From: Pseudomonadota bacterium
Lineage (GTDB): Bacteria; Bdellovibrionota; Bacteriovoracia; Bacteriovoracales; Bacteriovoracaceae
Length of the DNA stretch: 64,000 bases
Assembly: GCA_027488375.1 (NCBI GenBank)
Contig: JAIYBW010000008.1
Span: 1 to 64,000, forward strand
Direction of reading: 5' to 3'
Positions 42,372-49,831 of the stretch are shown here, piece after piece. The notes beneath the pieces are model-generated. The model had not been told where the DNA came from, made no database searches, and worked only from the letters and a program-made list of their open reading frames with translations. Each line of letters starts with the position of its first letter. Position 1 is the first letter of the stretch. The position numbers and the translations under genes are program-made.

Positions 42372-43136
42372 ATTCTCAAGATAAATTTGATGGCCCAACT
42401 TAAGAATGGTTAAAAGAATAATCATTCTTAAGAGGCCTCGAATAAAGGTGTTGCCCTTAAGGAGGGCAAGCCTTACTCCAAGCATTGACCCCAAAACATT
42501 AAACACAATCATAGGCAGAGCATAGGCAAATAAAAAACTTCCCTTGAGAGAGAAAAGGAGAAGAGCAGCGAGATTGGTGGTGAGGTTAATCACCTTCGCA
42601 TAGGCCGAACCTTGAACAAACGTCATACCCAAGAGACCTACAAAAGCGATGATGAGAAAAGTGCCTGTTCCCGGGCCAAAAAAGCCATCATAAAATCCTA
42701 AAAGTGAGCCAATCAAAATGGGTTTCCACATTTGAACGTGATGAACTCTTTGATGATCAATCAAACCAAAGCTTTTAAATTTAAGAGTGAAAATAAAAAC
42801 CACCAGCATGAGCCCCATGAAAAGTGGTCTTAAAAAATGACTACTTAAAATTGAGACTGTCCAGGCCCCAATAAAAGAAAAAAGAAAAGCACTGATCACA
42901 GCTGGCAAAAGAAGGTGTTTCTTAAAAGGAATTTCACGAGAAAATCGATAAGCAGAAAAAGCGGTTCCCGTCATCGAAACGAGTTTATTTGTTCCAAGTA
43001 TGGTGACCACCGGATACTGGGGCAGAATCATCATAAGGGCCGGAAGTTGAATCAGCCCCCCTCCTCCGACAATAGAATCCACAAAACCGGCGCCCAGTGA
43101 GGCCAAACAAAGAATGATTAATTCAGTCGTTAACAT
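42366..43136 (-). CDS. TSUP/TauE-SafE family membrane transporter
   Basis: 256 aa with about eight hydrophobic segments and the family signature GAGFVDSIVGGGGLIQLPALM near the N-terminus, repeated in part as GFYDGFFGPGTGTFLI in the middle, which is the inverted duplicate typical of TauE/SafE permeases. Members export sulfite, sulfonates or other small anions; the substrate here is unknown. It is transcribed toward hppD. A 10-bp inverted repeat lies within its last codons. Confidence 0.88.
   Translation of the reverse strand: MLTTELIILCLASLGAGFVDSIVGGGGLIQLPALMMILPQYPVVTILGTNKLVSMTGTAFSAYRFSREIPFKKHLLLPAVISAFLFSFIGAWTVSILSSHFLRPLFMGLMLVVFIFTLKFKSFGLIDHQRVHHVQMWKPILIGSLLGFYDGFFGPGTGTFLIIAFVGLLGMTFVQGSAYAKVINLTTNLAALLLFSLKGSFLFAYALPMIVFNVLGSMLGVRLALLKGNTFIRGLLRMIILLTILKLGHQIYLENL
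42399..42432. promoter_or_regulatory. Perfect 10-bp inverted repeat CTTAAGAATG/CATTCTTAAG
   Basis: The half sites are separated by 14 bases. It lies 28 bases after the hppD stop and inside the end of the TSUP gene. There is no T run, so it does not look like an ordinary terminator. It could stabilise the 3' end of the hppD transcript. Confidence 0.4.
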
Positions 43137-43188
43137 ATTGAAAACACTTTAGACTTTAGAAGCCACGATTGTAAAGTTTTTCCCTCTT

Positions 43189-43207
43189 GGTTAAGAGTAG
43201 GTTAAGA
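43189..43207 (+). promoter_or_regulatory. Pho-box-like direct repeat GGTTAAGA, 11-bp period
   Basis: GGTTAAGA occurs at 43189-43196 and 43200-43207, spaced 11 bp as expected for PhoB/PhoP-type winged-helix regulators, upstream of pstS. A -10-like TATGAT lies at 43245-43250, farther away than in classical Pho promoters. Confidence 0.4.
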
Positions 43208-43273
43208 AATAAAAACTCTACTCCCTTTTGCCTTTCACTCAGTCTATGATGGGCGAAAATCGGAGTTTTCTAT

Positions 43274-44134
43274 ATGCGCCTAGCTTGTCTCATGCTCGGC
43301 CTCCTTCTATGGGGCTGTTCAGATAAAACGAACGTTCTTATTATCCAAAATAAGGGTTCGGATACACTTGTGAATCTTGCCCAGGCCTGGGCCGAAGAAT
43401 ACAAGAAGGTTCAACCAAAGGTGGCGATTGCAGTTTCCGGTGGTGGATCAGGAACTGGTATTGCGGCCCTCATTAATGGAACTGTTGATATCGCGAACTC
43501 TTCTCGAGCGATGAAGGATGAAGAGAGAGAAGATGCTTTAAAAAATAATGGTAAACAAGTTCAAGAATTCGTTGTTGGTATGGATGCTCTGGCCGTTTTT
43601 GTCCATCCAAAAAATCCTTTAAGCGGTCTTAGTCTCGAGGAAGTGGCCTGTATTTATGGTGAGGGTGGTAAATGTGTTCTTTGGAGTGATATCCGTGGCA
43701 CGATCGTCCCTGGATGTCAGGGAAATAAAATCATCCGCGTTTCTCGTCAGTCAAATTCTGGAACTTATCAGTATTTTAGAGAAGCTATTTTAGGCAAAAA
43801 AAGAGATTTAAAATTAGGCTCTATGGACTTGAATGGTTCTAGAGAATCAATTGACCTCGTGGAGAAAACTCCTTGTGCTATCGGCTATTCAGGAATGGGG
43901 TACCTTTCTAAACACGTTAAAGCTGTTTGTATTTCTCAAGATGCCAAGGGGAAATGTATCTTCCCGACGCTTGAAACGGCGATGAATAAAAGCTACCCCA
44001 TTTCTCGAGAACTCTACATGTACACCTCTGGTGACCCGTCTCAAGAAGTGAAGACCTATATGGAATGGACTCAAAGTGAAGAGGCCCAAAAAATTACCAT
44101 CAATTCAGGCTACGTGCCTGCTCCAAAGAGATAA
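43274..44134 (+). CDS. pstS: Phosphate ABC transporter, substrate-binding lipoprotein
   Basis: 286 aa. Lipobox LWGC (Cys15) then a PstS-like domain: NKGSDTLVNLAQAWAEEY, the phosphate loop GGGSGTGIAALINGTVDIANSSRAM, DALAVFVHPKNPL, RQSNSGTYQYFRE and AIGYSGMGYL. As a lipoprotein it is tethered in the periplasm and binds inorganic phosphate. It is the first gene of pstS-C-A-B-B'. No phoU or phoBR is nearby. An 11-bp-spaced repeat upstream may be the control site. Confidence 0.93.
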   Translation: MRLACLMLGLLLWGCSDKTNVLIIQNKGSDTLVNLAQAWAEEYKKVQPKVAIAVSGGGSGTGIAALINGTVDIANSSRAMKDEEREDALKNNGKQVQEFVVGMDALAVFVHPKNPLSGLSLEEVACIYGEGGKCVLWSDIRGTIVPGCQGNKIIRVSRQSNSGTYQYFREAILGKKRDLKLGSMDLNGSRESIDLVEKTPCAIGYSGMGYLSKHVKAVCISQDAKGKCIFPTLETAMNKSYPISRELYMYTSGDPSQEVKTYMEWTQSEEAQKITINSGYVPAPKR

Positions 44135-44136
44135 TT

Positions 44137-45069
44137 ATGGAAAAAAAGCTTGAAACAACCGCCCCACTGGCCATGGAGTGGCGGCAGAAAAAAAGTAACA
44201 AACCTCTCTCGGAAAGAGTAATCGAGTTTATAATTAAAGCGGCTGGCCTAAGTTCTATTGTTCTCATTATTGCCATCTTATTTTTTATTCTCAAAGAATC
44301 GGCACCTTTTCTTGTAAGTAAATTTGATTTCAAAGAATTTTTCCTTTCAACAGAATGGTATCCAGCCTCAGTTGTTAAGGTCAGATATGGGATCCTCGCC
44401 TTGCTTGTAGGAACAATCCTCGTGACTTTCATTTCCATGCTGATCGCTGTTCCCCTTGGACTGGCCTGTGCTTTTTATATTTCTGAATTTTGTCATCCTC
44501 AGCTTAGAGAAATTTATAAAATCCTCATTGAGTTTCTAGCGGCGATTCCGTCCGTGGTTTGGGGATTTATTGCCATCATGATGATCAATCCACTTATCAT
44601 TTATTCATTTAATGTTCCCATTGGACTCAATATCCTCAATGCCTCTATCATCCTTGCTCTCATGTCTCTCCCTCTTATCGTTTCAGTTGGTGAAGATGCT
44701 CTGAGAGCGGTACCAGAAACTTATCGTGAAGCGGCCGAAGGAATGGGGGCCACGAAATGGGAAGTGGCGACACGAGTGCTTTTACCTGCTGCTAAAAATG
44801 GTCTCATGGCCGCAGCACTCCTCGGAGTTGGTCGCGCCCTAGGTGAAACCATGGCCGTGCTTATGGCCACTGGACACTCTATCCAAATTCCAGAAAGTAT
44901 ATTTGATCCAGGCAGAACTCTGACGGCCACGATCGCTGCGGAACTAGGAGAATCTCCGAAGGGTGGCGAACACTATCAATCACTCTTTGCGATTGGGCTT
45001 GTGCTTTTTATTCTTTCTTTTATTGTGAACCTCACGGCCGATTATCTCATCCGTGGGAAAAAGAAGTAA
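44137..45069 (+). CDS. pstC: Phosphate ABC transporter permease PstC
   Basis: 310 aa with about six transmembrane helices. The permease EAA loop reads EAAEGMGATKWEVATRVLLPAAKNGLMAA, and the family start LSERVIEFIIKAAGLSSI and GESAPF-type loop (KESAPFLVS) are present. Forms the inner-membrane channel with PstA. It starts two bases after pstS. Confidence 0.93.
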   Translation: MEKKLETTAPLAMEWRQKKSNKPLSERVIEFIIKAAGLSSIVLIIAILFFILKESAPFLVSKFDFKEFFLSTEWYPASVVKVRYGILALLVGTILVTFISMLIAVPLGLACAFYISEFCHPQLREIYKILIEFLAAIPSVVWGFIAIMMINPLIIYSFNVPIGLNILNASIILALMSLPLIVSVGEDALRAVPETYREAAEGMGATKWEVATRVLLPAAKNGLMAAALLGVGRALGETMAVLMATGHSIQIPESIFDPGRTLTATIAAELGESPKGGEHYQSLFAIGLVLFILSFIVNLTADYLIRGKKK

Positions 45070-45072
45070 TTT

Positions 45073-45942
45073 ATGTTTAATCCAAGTCTTCATCTTTTAA
45101 ATAAAGAAATTAAAGAAAAGAATTTTAAAAATCTTTTAAGTCTTATTACTTTTTTTCTTTTCTTGCCGGCCCTCGGGATTATTTTTTGGCTCTTTATTAA
45201 GGGCTCACCTGTCCTCAGTTGGGATTTCTTAACACAAGATCCAATCAAAGGAATGACGGCGGGAGGAATTTTTCCAACCATCATCGGAACATTTTGGCTC
45301 GTGATCATTAGTGTTTTAGTTTCTTGCCCACTGGGTGTGATTGCGGCCATTTATCTTTCTGAATATGCCAAAGATGGCAAACTGACTCGTATCATAAGAC
45401 TTGCTATTCTCAATCTTGCCGGAGTCCCAAGTATTGTTCATGCCCTTTTTGGACTTGGTGCTTTTGTGCTTTTCATGAAAATGGGGACAAGTATTCTGGC
45501 CGCTTCTTTCACTCTTGCCGTGATGAATTTGCCAGTGATTATCACTTCGACCTTGGAATCACTCAAGGCCGTGCCCCAATCCTATCGAGAAGCTTCATGG
45601 AATGTAGGGGCCAGTAAATTGCAAACAATTCGTCATATTGTTCTTCCAAATTCTATTCCTGGTATTTTAACTGGAGTGGTATTTTCTGTCGGACGCTCAG
45701 CTGGTGAAACTGCAGCTATTCTCTTTACTGGAGTTGCTTTTTATCTCCCGTTCCTTCCGAAGTCTGTTTTTGATCAGTGTATGTCTCTTTCAATGCATCT
45801 CTTTACGATATCGACTCAAGTCGTAGGTGTTCCAGAGGCCTATCCATTTGCAACGGCCCTTGTTCTCATACTCCTTATCTTATCCGTGAATAGTATTGCG
45901 GTGATCTTGCGAACATATTTCCGCACAAAAAGGAAATGGTAA
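45073..45942 (+). CDS. pstA: Phosphate ABC transporter permease PstA
   Basis: 289 aa with six transmembrane helices. Typical PstA pieces are AGGIFPTIIGTFWLV, PLGVIAAIYLSEYA, the EAA loop (YREASWNVGASKLQTIRHIVLPNSIPGI) and GRSAGETAAILFTGVAFYLPFLP. It starts three bases after pstC and is followed after one base by the first ATPase gene. Confidence 0.94.
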   Translation: MFNPSLHLLNKEIKEKNFKNLLSLITFFLFLPALGIIFWLFIKGSPVLSWDFLTQDPIKGMTAGGIFPTIIGTFWLVIISVLVSCPLGVIAAIYLSEYAKDGKLTRIIRLAILNLAGVPSIVHALFGLGAFVLFMKMGTSILAASFTLAVMNLPVIITSTLESLKAVPQSYREASWNVGASKLQTIRHIVLPNSIPGILTGVVFSVGRSAGETAAILFTGVAFYLPFLPKSVFDQCMSLSMHLFTISTQVVGVPEAYPFATALVLILLILSVNSIAVILRTYFRTKRKW

Positions 45943-45943
45943 G

Positions 45944-46699
45944 ATGAAAAAGAAAATTGAAATTAAAAATTTAGGCGTAAGCTACGGCGCTAAGAATATC
46001 ATTAACAATTTAAATCTTGATATTTATCAGAATGAAGTCTTAGCGATTATTGGTCCTGCGAATTCTGGTAAAAGCTCTCTTCTTCGGTGCCTGAACCGCA
46101 TGACAGATTTTAATAATGAAGTCTCTCTTAAGGGAGATATTTTATTAGATGGTGTGAGTATTTACGAAGATGAGGATTCAACTTTTTTAAGACGTCGAAT
46201 TGGAATGGTTTCTCCCCTTCCAGTTGGTCTTCCGATGACAATTAAAGAAAATGTCACTTATGCTCCTCGTATGGCCGGCTGTAAAGATCAAGCTGAACTC
46301 GATTTTATTCTTGAAGATTGTCTTAAAAAAGCTGCTCTATGGGATGAAGTCAAAGACCGCCTTGATACACTGGCGACTAAACTCTCTGGGGGCCAACAAC
46401 AGCGCCTCACCATCGCCAGGGCCCTTTCCCATCATCCGGAAGTTTTATGCCTGGATGAGTTTTCAATCGCCATTGATCCAGTGACCACAATGAAAATTGA
46501 AGCTGTTCTCCACGAACTTAAAGAACACATCACGATTGTCATGGTAACGAATGTCATTAATCAGGCCAAGCGCCTTGGTGATCGAACGGCTATGATGCTT
46601 CATGGAGAAATTTTAGATTTAGACAGCAATAAAAATCTTTTTAGCGGTGTCATTCAAGATGAAAGAACAAAAAATTATATTGAAGGTTTATTCGGGTGA
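45944..46699 (+). CDS. pstB: PstB-type ATPase 1, with degenerate Q-loop and switch histidine
   Basis: 251 aa, PstB family by overall layout (CLNRM after Walker A, RRRIGMVS, C-terminal FGVIQ-like end). Motifs: Walker A GPANSGKSS (37-45), signature LSGGQ intact (147-151), Walker B VLCLDE (167-172). Three sites differ from the family: the Q-loop Gln is Pro91 (GMVSP), DEPTSALD reads DEFSIAID, and the switch His is Asn203 (MVTN). It should therefore bind ATP poorly or hydrolyse little in its own site, while donating a good signature to a partner. It is four bases from the next ATPase gene, whose defects are complementary. Confidence 0.88.
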   Translation: MKKKIEIKNLGVSYGAKNIINNLNLDIYQNEVLAIIGPANSGKSSLLRCLNRMTDFNNEVSLKGDILLDGVSIYEDEDSTFLRRRIGMVSPLPVGLPMTIKENVTYAPRMAGCKDQAELDFILEDCLKKAALWDEVKDRLDTLATKLSGGQQQRLTIARALSHHPEVLCLDEFSIAIDPVTTMKIEAVLHELKEHITIVMVTNVINQAKRLGDRTAMMLHGEILDLDSNKNLFSGVIQDERTKNYIEGLFG

Positions 46700-46702
46700 T
46701 TT

Positions 46703-47470
46703 ATGCCTAGTACACATTACGTCGTTAATACCAATGAATTTAGTTTTTGGTATGGAAATTTTCAGGCCCTAAAAGACTTATCTTTTAATATTTCGTCTTA
46801 CAAAATTACGGCCCTCATAGGCCCAAGTGGCTGTGGAAAAAGTACATTTTTAAAGTGTCTTAATCGAATTAATGAACGATCCGGCGTGGTGGCCCATAAT
46901 GGAAGTATTCAGGTCTTTGGCCACGATATTTACCACCCTTCAGTTGCCCTCCCGGAACTGCGCCGCCAAGTGGGCATGGTGTTTCAAAAACCAAATCCTC
47001 TTCCTCTTTCTATTTACGAGAATGTGATTTTTGGTGCCAGAACTCATATGAGAAAGGTCACTTCAAAAGACCTGGATGCTATGGTGGAAAGTGCACTCAG
47101 GCGTGTCGGACTCTGGGATGACCTTAAGAATCAACTTCATCGTTCGGCCCTAAGCTTAAGTTTAGAAAAACAACAAAGACTCTGTATCGCTCGGCTCCTC
47201 CCGCTCAAACCCAAATTGCTTCTTTTAGATGAGCCCTGCTCCGCCTTAGATCCTGCAGGGATTGAGGCTATTGAAACGCTGATTAAGGATCTAAAAAAAG
47301 ATTATTCCATTATTATTGTGACTCACTCCATGAGCCAGGCCAAAAGAGTCTCAGATGAGACTATTTTTATGTACATGGGGGAACTCGTGGAAATGGGCCC
47401 AACTCAGGAACTTTTCACTCAGCCAAAAGAAGAAAGAACAGCAGCCTACATTGAGGGGCGTTTTGGCTAA
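46703..47470 (+). CDS. pstB: PstB-type ATPase 2, with degenerate signature motif
   Basis: 255 aa, close to canonical PstB. Walker A GPSGCGKST (40-48), Q-loop GMVFQKPNP with Gln95, Walker B LLLLDEPCSALD and switch His208 (VTHSM) are all intact. The ABC signature, normally LSGGQQQRL, reads LSLEKQQRL (152-160): both Gly and the Gln are lost. A homodimer would lack a working signature in both sites. With ATPase 1 it would form one consensus and one degenerate site. Last gene of the pst operon. Confidence 0.9.
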   Translation: MPSTHYVVNTNEFSFWYGNFQALKDLSFNISSYKITALIGPSGCGKSTFLKCLNRINERSGVVAHNGSIQVFGHDIYHPSVALPELRRQVGMVFQKPNPLPLSIYENVIFGARTHMRKVTSKDLDAMVESALRRVGLWDDLKNQLHRSALSLSLEKQQRLCIARLLPLKPKLLLLDEPCSALDPAGIEAIETLIKDLKKDYSIIIVTHSMSQAKRVSDETIFMYMGELVEMGPTQELFTQPKEERTAAYIEGRFG

Positions 47471-47497
47471 AAGCCACTCATTTTTGTCCTGCTTTTT

Positions 47498-47527
47498 TTG
47501 ACATCTTTACCTCTCTCTCGCTATGGT
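47498..47527 (+). promoter_or_regulatory. Sigma70-type promoter of the paa-like operon
   Basis: A perfect -35 box TTGACA (47498-47503), an 18-bp spacer and a -10-like TATGGT (47522-47527). The palindrome at 47531 covers the expected start site. Confidence 0.6.
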
Positions 47528-47530
47528 AGT

Positions 47531-47547
47531 GTCACAATTATTGTGAC
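47531..47547. promoter_or_regulatory. Perfect palindromic operator GTCACAAT-T-ATTGTGAC
   Basis: A 17-bp perfect palindrome four bases downstream of the -10-like box and 21 bases upstream of the EthD start. The position fits a repressor of TetR, GntR or MarR type that blocks the operon until an acyl-CoA or aromatic ligand is present. No such repressor gene is in the window. Confidence 0.65.
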
Positions 47548-47567
47548 CCTAACGCGAGAGGCAAATT

Positions 47568-47888
47568 ATGTTTAAAGTTATTGCTGTTTATAAAGTTCCA
47601 GCTGACGATGCGGCAAAAGCAGCATTCGAAGATCACTATAAAAATATTCACACTCCTATCTGTTTAAAAATTCCTGGAATTAAAGAACTTAGAACGAACA
47701 AAATTTTTGGTGGGCCAACAGGTGCTTCACACCTTCACATGGTCGCCGAAATGGTTTTTGAAAATAAAGATAGCTGGAAAGCTGCCATGAAAACTCCTGA
47801 GATGATGGAGTCAGGTAAAGATGCAATGAAGTTTGCGGGTGATTTAGTGTCAGTTCACTTTGCAGAAGAGACAATTGTAAAAGCATGA
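47568..47888 (+). CDS. EthD-domain protein
   Basis: 106 aa with a ferredoxin-like dimeric alpha-beta barrel: FKVIAVYKVPADDAAKAAFEDHYKNIHTPI then GASHLHMVAEMVFENKDSWKAAM, the standard EthD pattern. EthD proteins accompany catabolic oxygenases; their biochemical role is unclear. It is the first gene of the operon behind the palindromic promoter and overlaps the next gene (ATGA), which ties it to the paa-like enzymes. Confidence 0.85.
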   Translation: MFKVIAVYKVPADDAAKAAFEDHYKNIHTPICLKIPGIKELRTNKIFGGPTGASHLHMVAEMVFENKDSWKAAMKTPEMMESGKDAMKFAGDLVSVHFAEETIVKA

Positions 47889-48673
47889 AAAACTACGAAA
47901 ATATTTTGGTCACAAAAAACTATCGTGACCATGCCCATATTGCTCTCATTCAGCTCAATCGACCGAAAGTGCTTAATGCTCTATCGACTGATCTCATGAA
48001 AGATCTCGTTGATGCCTTATTTGCACTTGAGGATGATAAGGAAGTGCGCGTGATTATCCTTACAGGAAATGAGCGTGCCTTTGCTGCGGGAGCGGATATT
48101 GGACAAATGGCCGAAGCGACACCTATCGATCAAATAAATGACAATCGTTTCCGGACTTGGAAACAACTTCCTCTTATCACAAAACCGATTATCGCTGCTG
48201 TGAATGGTTTTGCTCTCGGTGGAGGATGTGAATTGGCCATGTCTTGTGATTTCATCGTTGCCGGTGATAAAGCCCAATTTGGACAACCGGAAATAAAAAT
48301 TGGAACAATTCCTGGGGCCGGTGGAACTCAGCGCCTCACCCGCGCCATTGGAAAATCCAAGGCGATGCTCGCTGTTCTCACTGGTGATATGATGGATGCC
48401 TATCAAGCTGAGCGAGACGGACTCGTGGCCAAAGTTGTTCCTGCTGAAACACTTATTCAGGAAACTTTTGAAATCGCCAAAACTATTTCGAACAGAGCAC
48501 CTGTTGCTGTGAGACTCGCCAAAGAAGCTGTGAATATGGCCTTTGAAAGTAGTCTTAAAGATGGCATGGAGTATGAGAGAAGAAATTTCTATCTTACTTT
48601 TGCCTCTAAAGATCAGAAAGAAGGCATGAAAGCCTTTATAGAAAAAAGAGAACCGAAGTATGAAGGTTTTTAG
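47885..48673 (+). CDS. paaF: Enoyl-CoA hydratase, PaaF-like
   Basis: 262 aa crotonase. Seen: LNRPKVLNALS, oxyanion loops ERAFAAGADIGQMAE and NGFALGGGCELAMSCD, and catalytic Glu in GQPEIKIGTIPGAGGTQRL. Ordinary 2-enoyl-CoA hydratase features support hydration in the lower part of phenylacetyl-CoA catabolism or general beta-oxidation; the operon context favours PaaF. The end overlaps the next small lipoprotein gene by 14 bases. Confidence 0.85.
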   Translation: MKNYENILVTKNYRDHAHIALIQLNRPKVLNALSTDLMKDLVDALFALEDDKEVRVIILTGNERAFAAGADIGQMAEATPIDQINDNRFRTWKQLPLITKPIIAAVNGFALGGGCELAMSCDFIVAGDKAQFGQPEIKIGTIPGAGGTQRLTRAIGKSKAMLAVLTGDMMDAYQAERDGLVAKVVPAETLIQETFEIAKTISNRAPVAVRLAKEAVNMAFESSLKDGMEYERRNFYLTFASKDQKEGMKAFIEKREPKYEGF

Positions 48674-49022
48674 TTATTCAGTTCTTTTTTTATTCACGCT
48701 CGCTTGCTCCTCTCATCATGATGTGGATCCTAAAAAAGATCCGATTCGCTATGGGCTTCTTTCCCGTCAGCGCCAATACACTCAATGCTTTTTAGAAAGT
48801 GATTCCTATATGGGAAAAAACCATAAAAAAATTGGCTCCATGAAAGTGCGTTTTTTTATTGATGGGAAGGGCCAAGTTCAGGATGAAAAAATTGAAACAT
48901 CCGATTTTAAAGACCCTAATTTTCATGCCTGTGTGCTGGGCCAAATTCGCTCGATTACTTTTTTGACCACTCATCAACAAGGCCTAATTGAGGTTTCTCA
49001 ACCTATTAACTTTACCCCGTGA
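48660..49022 (+). CDS. Small lipoprotein with AgmX/TonB-C-like domain
   Basis: 120 aa. The signal ends in a lipobox LAC (Cys17-Ser-Ser). The mature part TQCFLESDSYMG, KVRFFIDGKGQVQDEKI and DPNFHACVLGQIRSITF fits the AgmX/PglI C-terminal or TonB-C-like fold common in Myxococcota and Bdellovibrionota. The two Cys may form a disulfide. It is wedged between two crotonase genes, with its start inside the first; the placement of an envelope lipoprotein in a catabolic operon is unexplained. Confidence 0.75.
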   Translation: MKVFSYSVLFLFTLACSSHHDVDPKKDPIRYGLLSRQRQYTQCFLESDSYMGKNHKKIGSMKVRFFIDGKGQVQDEKIETSDFKDPNFHACVLGQIRSITFLTTHQQGLIEVSQPINFTP

Positions 49023-49029
49023 GCATTGA

Positions 49030-49818
49030 ATGAAAAGTTTTGAAACGATTAAATATGATATCCAAAACATGACAGCAGTCATTACGATCAATCGTCCTCA
49101 AGTTTACAATGCCCTCAATATTCAAGGTAAGCTTGATATTATCTCTGCGATAAAAGAAGCGAACAAGGATGCAAATGTTCGCTCCATCGTTCTTGCAGCA
49201 GAAGGGAAAGCTTTCTGTTCTGGACAAGATTTAAATGATCGAACCGTGGACGCGACGAAAGGTCCAGTTGATATCGGTCACACACTGGAAACAGAATGGA
49301 ACCCCCTAATTGATGCGATCAAAAGTTCTGAAAAAATCGTGATCGCTGCCATTCAAGGTGTTGCTGCAGGTGCGGGTCTGTCTGTGGCCCTGGCCTGTGA
49401 CCTCAAGGTTGCGGCTCCCGGTGTCCGCTTTATCAGTGGTTTTAGCCAGATTGGGCTGGCTCCCGATGCGGGAATGAGTTTTATGCTAGTTAGACAAATG
49501 GGGAACACCAAGGCTTTGGAATTCGCCTTGTTAGGTAAGCCTCTTCACTCAGAGGAGATGCTGGAGTATAATCTGCTTAATAGAATCGCTGAAAATCCAC
49601 TGGAGGAAGCTGTAAAACTTGCAGGGGAAATCAATAACTTGCCTCCTTTGTCAGTAAAAATGGTAAAGAAGAACTTCCAGTTTGCGGCGGAAAAAGAGTT
49701 AGGCGAAGTACTGGCCAGAGAAAAATATGTCCAACGCTTTTTGGGCTTTTCTGAAGACTATAAAGAAGGCGTTGGTGCTTTTTTAGGAAAAAGAAAACCG
49801 ATATTTAAGGGAAACTAA
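49030..49818 (+). CDS. paaG: PaaG-like crotonase (1,2-epoxyphenylacetyl-CoA isomerase type)
   Basis: 262 aa crotonase with AEGKAFCSGQDLNDR, the AFC-[AS]-GQDL signature of PaaG, and AAGAGLSVALACDLKVAA, then FSQIGLAPDAGMSFMLVR where the Asp of PaaG replaces the hydratase Glu. PaaG isomerises ring-epoxide-phenylacetyl-CoA to an oxepin-CoA. It is translated between the lipoprotein gene and the PaaA-like di-iron gene, which supports the pathway call. Confidence 0.88.
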   Translation: MKSFETIKYDIQNMTAVITINRPQVYNALNIQGKLDIISAIKEANKDANVRSIVLAAEGKAFCSGQDLNDRTVDATKGPVDIGHTLETEWNPLIDAIKSSEKIVIAAIQGVAAGAGLSVALACDLKVAAPGVRFISGFSQIGLAPDAGMSFMLVRQMGNTKALEFALLGKPLHSEEMLEYNLLNRIAENPLEEAVKLAGEINNLPPLSVKMVKKNFQFAAEKELGEVLAREKYVQRFLGFSEDYKEGVGAFLGKRKPIFKGN

Positions 49819-49831
49819 TAAGGAGAAATCC

